Assembly (NCBI GenBank): GCA_937958375.1
Contig: CALGNY010000013.1
Span: 1-9,535, forward strand
Length of the DNA stretch: 9,535 nt
Source: an uncultured Bacillaceae bacterium
GTDB taxonomy: Bacteria > Bacillota > Bacilli > Bacillales > Alkalibacillaceae
Direction: 5' to 3'
The translations under genes were made by a program, and so were the position numbers. Below, piece by piece: positions 6,426 through 9,535 of the stretch. Every line of letters starts with the position of its first letter. Positions within the stretch are counted from its first letter, which is position 1. The notes below the pieces were generated by a model. The model saw nothing but the letters and a program-made list of their open reading frames with translations. It made no database searches and was not told the origin of the DNA.

Positions 6426-6848
6426 ATGGCGACGCCAAGTATGGAAGATTATATTGAAACGATTTATTTACTGACCGAACAAAAAGGCTATGCTCGTGTT
6501 TCCGATATTGCAGAGCACTTGGAAGTACTCCCATCTTCCGTGACGAAAATGGTCAAAAAATTAGATGAAAAAGAGTATTTGATTTACGAAAAATACCGTG
6601 GTCTGGTGTTGACGGACCGAGGAAAAGACTTCGGGAAGAAATTACTCTATCGTCACAAATTATTGGAGGATTTTTTACATATCATTGGAGCAGAAGAAGA
6701 CTCGATTTACGAAGAAGTCGAAGGAATCGAACACCATCTGAAATGGGATACGATTTTTCGGATCGGGGACTTGGTCGAATACTTTGAGAACGATCCAACA
6801 CGATTGGAAGACTTAAAGAAAATCAAAGACAAAAACACCGACAAATAA
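6426..6848 (+). CDS. mntR: Manganese-responsive transcriptional regulator MntR (DtxR family)
   Basis: 140 residues, against 142 in B. subtilis, with strong similarity along the whole length. MntR is a dimeric repressor that, with Mn(II) bound, shuts off manganese importers and can activate Mn efflux. The N-terminal winged helix-turn-helix is at about 5-65 (GYARVSDIAEHLEV, PSSVTKMVKKLDEKEYL, YRGLVLTDRGK). The helical metal-binding and dimer domain follows. All six residues that bind the two Mn ions in B. subtilis MntR are present at the same positions: D8, E11, H77, E99, E102 and H103. It lacks the SH3-like C-terminal domain of DtxR, as expected for MntR. A GGAGG ribosome binding site lies 7 nt before the ATG. 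No manganese transporter is adjacent, so its targets must lie elsewhere. It is transcribed alone towards ytxJ. Confidence 0.97.
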   Translation: MATPSMEDYIETIYLLTEQKGYARVSDIAEHLEVLPSSVTKMVKKLDEKEYLIYEKYRGLVLTDRGKDFGKKLLYRHKLLEDFLHIIGAEEDSIYEEVEGIEHHLKWDTIFRIGDLVEYFENDPTRLEDLKKIKDKNTDK

Positions 6849-6896
6849 AAAACCCTGTACCTCATTTTCTATTTGAAATGAGGGTACAGGGTTTTT
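6848..6896. terminator. Bidirectional terminator between mntR and ytxJ
   Basis: A long stem of about 18-19 bp (left arm from the A-run at 6848 through CCCTGTACC and TCATTT to 6867; right arm 6876-6896) has a single-base bulge and a short AT-rich loop. An A-run on the left and a T-run on the right make it work for both converging genes. It begins at the mntR stop codon and ends 9 nt from the ytxJ stop. Confidence 0.93.
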
Positions 6897-6905
6897 AGGT
6901 TAGCT

Positions 6906-7226
6906 CTACTTGACAACCTCTTTTAGCGTATCGTATTTGATATGCCAGTGGGAATTATGGTAGTTCACTTCCCCGTTCTTCACATGGAAAAATTGTGGTG
7001 ATTCATGTTTGATGGAATAATGATCGGCGACTTGATTGGATAACTCGCGCTGTTCCTGTACATGAATCATATAAGCCGGAAGTGAGTTTTCTTGTGTGAA
7101 CTTTTCAAACTCCTCTTTCGCCTCGGCACTGATCGGACATGTTAGGCTATGTTTAAAAAGCAGAAAATTTTCGTTTGAAAGTGCATCCTTCAATTCTTCT
7201 TCAGAATTCAACACGTGATAAGACAT
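6906..7226 (-). CDS. ytxJ: YtxJ, monothiol bacilliredoxin-type thioredoxin-fold protein
   Basis: 106 residues from the ATG at 7224-7226, chosen because AAGGAGGG sits 7 nt upstream; the longer reading from 7256 would place that ribosome binding site inside the gene. It has a short thioredoxin-like fold with a single active-site cysteine, C30, in FKHSLTCPISAEA (24-36), and a likely cis-proline, P77, in HESPQFF. The family (YtxJ, also called BrxC in B. subtilis) is linked to bacillithiol-dependent reduction of S-bacillithiolated proteins in the cytoplasm. It is the last gene of the ytxG-ytxH-ytxJ cluster but is separated from ytxH by 140 nt that hold a terminator and a promoter candidate, so it may be expressed partly on its own. 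The only cysteine is C30, consistent with a monothiol mechanism. Confidence 0.92.
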   Translation of the reverse strand: MSYHVLNSEEELKDALSNENFLLFKHSLTCPISAEAKEEFEKFTQENSLPAYMIHVQEQRELSNQVADHYSIKHESPQFFHVKNGEVNYHNSHWHIKYDTLKEVVK

Positions 7227-7261
7227 ATCGATTCCCTCCTTATGTAGTTTCATCATTCATT

Positions 7262-7270
7262 ATTGTACCA
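7262..7270 (-). promoter_or_regulatory. Candidate extended -10 promoter of ytxJ
   Basis: On the minus strand TGGTACAAT (7262-7270) combines a TGn extension with TACAAT (5 of 6). No good -35 lies at the right distance. The predicted start near 7255 gives a leader of about 29 nt before the ytxJ ATG. Confidence 0.4.
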
Positions 7271-7319
7271 AAAATCAATCGGACATTCTTCCGTTCTGCT
7301 CTTTGGTTGCTTTCTCACC

Positions 7320-7348
7320 AAAAAGCCACCCCAACTTTTTGGAGTGGC
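7320..7348 (-). terminator. Terminator between ytxH and ytxJ
   Basis: On the minus strand GCCACTCC (7341-7348) pairs with GGGGTGGC (7325-7332) over 8 bp, with one wobble pair and an 8-nt loop, followed by TTTTT (7320-7324). It lies 18 nt after the ytxH stop codon. It should end or reduce the ytxGH transcript before ytxJ. Confidence 0.8.
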
Positions 7349-7366
7349 CGATCATCAAGCTTATTT

Positions 7367-7795
7367 TTATTTTTGTGAGTTTTGATAATTCATATCCGCT
7401 TCTTGCCGTTCCATCTCATCTGCCGCTTCTTCAATGGCTTCGGCAACATCTTCAGCGATAGCTTCGCCTTCTTTTTTATTCTCGCTACGTAGATATTCTA
7501 CACGGTCTTGAATATCATCTTTTTTCTGCTTAATTTTTTCACCGAGGTTTTTGCCGGATTCTTGTGCACGCTGATAAAGCTCATTTCCTTTATCATACGC
7601 TGTATTTTTCCACTCCGATGCACGTTCTCTGACTTGTCCAGCACCTGTGTTCAGATCCTGTCTGAGATCTTTACCTGCTTTAGGAGCATACAGTAATGCA
7701 ACGGATGCACCTACAATGCCTCCGATCAATGTACCGATCAAAAAGTCTTTGCTGTTGATTCCTTCATTTTGATTGTTTTGCTTTTCGTTTCCCAT
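7367..7795 (-). CDS. ytxH: YtxH family general stress membrane protein
   Basis: 142 residues. A polar N-terminus is followed by one glycine-rich membrane helix (FLIGTLIGGIVGASVALLYA, 18-37) and the family motif LYAPKAGKDLRQDL (35-48). The rest (about 50-142) is a highly charged amphipathic helical region resembling LEA or apolipoprotein-like coils, rich in Lys, Glu and Ala. The protein is probably anchored in the membrane with its helical tail in the cytoplasm. Its molecular role is unknown; in B. subtilis the cluster is under sigma-B/sigma-H control. AAGGAGGAA lies about 8 nt before the ATG, and the gap to ytxG is 13 nt, so the two are cotranscribed. The coil region is compositionally simple, so similarity outside the N-terminus says little. 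Confidence 0.9.
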   Translation of the reverse strand: MGNEKQNNQNEGINSKDFLIGTLIGGIVGASVALLYAPKAGKDLRQDLNTGAGQVRERASEWKNTAYDKGNELYQRAQESGKNLGEKIKQKKDDIQDRVEYLRSENKKEGEAIAEDVAEAIEEAADEMERQEADMNYQNSQK

Positions 7796-7808
7796 GAAGT
7801 ATTCCTCC

Positions 7809-8228
7809 TTATTTATTTTTTCCTTTGTACGTTTTCCAAAGGTGAATCGCGGCTTCTCCCCACTTCATTGCCTGTGAGGCTTGCGGGGCTTGTTCACCCG
7901 CTTGCTGTTGTACTTCCTTAGATAGCTGCTGCAGGGAATGGTTAAAGTCATTTACGGTTGTACCAATCCCCTTGATTCCATCAAATAAAACCGTTGTTTT
8001 CGCAGTTTTATCCGAAATGTCATCTGCCAAATAATTCGTTTTCTGTAATAACAATGTTGTTTCCTTACTGATGCCTTGCATTTGGTTTTCAACGCTTTCG
8101 AGTGTTGTCGATACGTTATCCAGTGTTTTTGATACAGACATTAATGTTTTTGCCAAGAATATGACGAGTACTAAAAAAGCTACGGCTGCAATTAATGCTG
8201 AAATATGTAGCAAATTCACTACAAACAC
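7809..8228 (-). CDS. ytxG: YtxG, DUF948 membrane protein
   Basis: 139 residues from a GTG at 8226-8228. The longest reading would start at TTG 8274-8276, inside the promoter region and without a ribosome binding site; AAAGGAG stands 6 nt before the GTG. One membrane helix (about 5-27, LLHISALIAAVAFLVLVIFLAK) is followed by a helical segment of the DUF948 type (LMSVSKTLDNVSTTLESVENQMQGISKETTLLL, about 29-61) that looks like a coiled coil, then a less ordered tail ending in a basic KTYKGKNK. The function is not known; the family is a conserved partner of ytxH in Bacillales. It is the first gene of the stress cluster, directly behind a sigma-B-like promoter. A GTG further in, at 8217-8219, is a weaker alternative start. 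Confidence 0.88.
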   Translation of the reverse strand: MFVVNLLHISALIAAVAFLVLVIFLAKTLMSVSKTLDNVSTTLESVENQMQGISKETTLLLQKTNYLADDISDKTAKTTVLFDGIKGIGTTVNDFNHSLQQLSKEVQQQAGEQAPQASQAMKWGEAAIHLWKTYKGKNK

Positions 8229-8256
8229 ACCTTTCTCCTTTAATTCTATAGTAACT

Positions 8257-8282
8257 GTACCCCTTAGTATAAACAATCAAAC
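8257..8282 (-). promoter_or_regulatory. Sigma-B-type promoter of ytxGH
   Basis: On the minus strand GTTTGA (8277-8282) and GGGTAC (8257-8262) are separated by 14 bp, close to the sigma-B consensus GTTTAA-N12-15-GGGWAW. The predicted start near 8250 leaves about 21 nt before the ytxG GTG. The B. subtilis ytxGHJ genes are known members of the sigma-B regulon, which supports the call. Confidence 0.7.
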
Positions 8283-8310
8283 TCAATTTTCCCATTGATT
8301 TCAATATTTA

Positions 8311-8319
8311 TGCTAAAAT
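8311..8319 (+). promoter_or_regulatory. Candidate extended -10 promoter of the aminopeptidase
   Basis: TGCTAAAAT (8311-8319) is an extended -10 element. The only -35-like hexamer, TTGATT at 8295-8300, is 13 bp away, which is too close for normal spacing. The leader would be about 32 nt. Confidence 0.35.
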
Positions 8320-8357
8320 TAAACTATTTCATAGAATCATTCAAGGAGGAAACGTGT

Positions 8358-9470
8358 ATGAAAGACCCTCGCATCAAACGACTAGCCGAATTATTGATCC
8401 AATACTCTGTCAACCTACAACCAGGTGAGAAGCTTCTCATCGAAAACACGGGACTGCAACAAGAACTTGTCTCGGCCATAATCGATGAAGCTTATCAAGC
8501 AGGTGGCCACCCATTCGTTAACTTGAAAGATCCGAAAGTACATCGGTCTTTGTTACGCGGTGCCAACAAAACCCAGCTTGAAGCTTGGGAAACATATGAA
8601 TCCATGGTCATGAAAGATATGGATGCTTATATCGCTATCCGTTCCGGCGACAACATTAATGAGTTATCTGATGTTCCTGCTGAAAAAAATAAATTATATG
8701 GAGAAACCGTCGGCAATGTGCACCGCAAGATTCGTGTCCCTAAAACGAAGTGGTGTGTCTTGCGCTATCCGAACGAGTCCATGGCACAATTGGCCGAAAT
8801 GAGTACTGAGGCATTTGAAGACTTTTACTTTGATGTATGTACACTCGATTATAACAAAATGAGTAAAGCAATGGATGCATTAGTCGAAAAAATGAATCAA
8901 ACGGACCAGGTACAGATCAAAGGGCCAGGTACCGACTTGACGTTTTCGATCAAAGATATTCCGAAAATCAAATGTGCAGGTGAAATGAACATTCCTGACG
9001 GTGAAGTCTATACGGCTCCGGTCAAAGACTCCGTCAACGGAAAATTAACCTATAACACCCCTTCACCCTTTCAAGGATTTACATTTGAAAATGTCGAGCT
9101 CACGTTTGAAAACGGAAAAATCGTCGATGCCAAAGCAAACGATACCGAGCGGATCAATGATATTCTGGATACGGATGAAGGCGCTCGCTATATTGGTGAA
9201 TTCGCAATCGGTATCAACCCATACATCCAACATCCGATGAAAGACATTTTATTTGATGAAAAAATTGATGGAAGCTTTCACTTTACACCGGGACAAGCGT
9301 ACGATGATGCTTATAACGGCAATAACTCCGCCATTCACTGGGATATGGTCAATATTCAACGTGAAGAGTACGGAGGCGGCGAAATGTATTTTGATGGCGT
9401 GCTCGTCCGAAAAGATGGCCGTTTCGTTATTCCGGAATTAGAAGGCTTGAACCCTGAGAATCTGAAGTGA
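8358..9470 (+). CDS. M29-family metallo-aminopeptidase (AmpS/AmpT-like)
   Basis: 370 residues from the ATG at 8358-8360, which has AAGGAGGAAA 7 nt upstream; the longer reading from 8295 would run through the promoter. M29 enzymes (thermophilic aminopeptidase T, AmpS, PepS) are cytoplasmic, dimeric, two-metal exopeptidases that remove N-terminal residues from peptides. The N-terminal half carries the family segments QPGEKLLIEN (21-30), SGDNINELSDVP (96-107) and TKWCVLRYP (130-138). Likely metal ligands and catalytic residues are in the C-terminal half: E216 in NIPDGEVYTAP, E281 in GARYIGEFAIG, H308 in GSFHFTPG, and H327 with D329 in AIHWDM. It is about 40 residues shorter than B. subtilis AmpS (about 410) but ends normally, so I read it as the short subfamily, not a truncation. 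It diverges from ytxG. No clear terminator follows in 9471-9535. Confidence 0.93.
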   Translation: MKDPRIKRLAELLIQYSVNLQPGEKLLIENTGLQQELVSAIIDEAYQAGGHPFVNLKDPKVHRSLLRGANKTQLEAWETYESMVMKDMDAYIAIRSGDNINELSDVPAEKNKLYGETVGNVHRKIRVPKTKWCVLRYPNESMAQLAEMSTEAFEDFYFDVCTLDYNKMSKAMDALVEKMNQTDQVQIKGPGTDLTFSIKDIPKIKCAGEMNIPDGEVYTAPVKDSVNGKLTYNTPSPFQGFTFENVELTFENGKIVDAKANDTERINDILDTDEGARYIGEFAIGINPYIQHPMKDILFDEKIDGSFHFTPGQAYDDAYNGNNSAIHWDMVNIQREEYGGGEMYFDGVLVRKDGRFVIPELEGLNPENLK

Positions 9471-9511
9471 TTTTATTTTTATGATGTGAACAGATTGGGG
9501 TTATTTAAGCG

Positions 9512-9530
9512 TATTTGTTGCCCGAGCTAA
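9512..9530 (+). repeat. Degenerate relative of the left-edge repeat
   Basis: TATTTGTTGCCCGAGCTAA resembles the core of the 29-bp repeats at 1-80, which on the minus strand reads TATTTGCTCGAACTAG: the TATTTG is identical, three bases are inserted, and CYCGARCTA is shared. The match runs into the window edge, so the full unit cannot be seen. Confidence 0.3.
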
Positions 9531-9535
9531 GTTTG

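Noticed and set aside
8229..8276. N-terminal extension of YtxG starting at TTG 8274.
   Set aside because: It overlaps the sigma-B-like promoter and lacks a ribosome binding site; the GTG at 8226-8228 is well placed behind AAAGGAG.
8295..8357. N-terminal 21-residue extension of the aminopeptidase.
   Set aside because: It would start without a ribosome binding site and span the promoter; the ATG at 8358 has a strong AAGGAGG at ideal distance and begins with the family-typical MKDPRI.
8358..9470. Truncation of the aminopeptidase, because it is shorter than AmpS of about 410 residues.
   Set aside because: All expected metal ligands and an orderly C-terminus are present and the frame is intact, so a shorter subfamily is the better reading.

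Overview
The window looks like a chromosomal housekeeping segment from a low- to moderate-GC Gram-positive of the order Bacillales, most likely Bacillaceae or a close relative. The evidence is a CcpA with the full catabolite-repressor layout, a fused chorismate mutase/DAHP synthase AroA, the ytxG-ytxH-ytxJ stress genes, a MntR with all metal ligands, strong AAGGAGG-type ribosome binding sites and a sigma-B-type promoter. The very acidic extracellular linker of MotS is compatible with a salt-tolerant or alkaliphilic lifestyle, but genus and species cannot be fixed from this sequence.

Layout. At 1-80 lie two identical 29-bp copies of an intergenic repeat; a related degenerate motif sits at the other edge (about 9512-9530). 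A minus-strand block follows, read from right to left: aroA (start of aromatic amino acid synthesis), ccpA (global carbon regulator), then the overlapping motP-motS pair (Na+-type flagellar stator), closed by a strong terminator at 125-170. Reading away from aroA on the plus strand is a 719-residue actin-like ATPase of the FtsA/PilM superfamily. It carries a long C-terminal string of five beta-grasp-like repeats and is the least ordinary gene here. Next is mntR (Mn(II)-sensing repressor), which converges on ytxJ across a bidirectional terminator. The minus-strand stress cluster ytxG-ytxH-(terminator)-ytxJ starts from a sigma-B-like promoter. Diverging from it is an M29-family metallo-aminopeptidase.

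How it fits together. In Bacillus subtilis the order is ytxG-ytxH-ytxJ-aroA-ccpA-motP-motS on one strand. The same backbone is present here, but the FtsA-like ATPase and mntR stand between ytxJ and aroA in the opposite orientation. They split the backbone into a stress unit (YtxG and YtxH membrane proteins, YtxJ bacilliredoxin) and a metabolism/motility unit.

I found no phage genes, insertion sequences, CRISPR arrays, tRNAs or rRNAs. Several start codons were moved from the longest ORF to sites with a proper ribosome binding site: motP, ytxJ, ytxG and the aminopeptidase.
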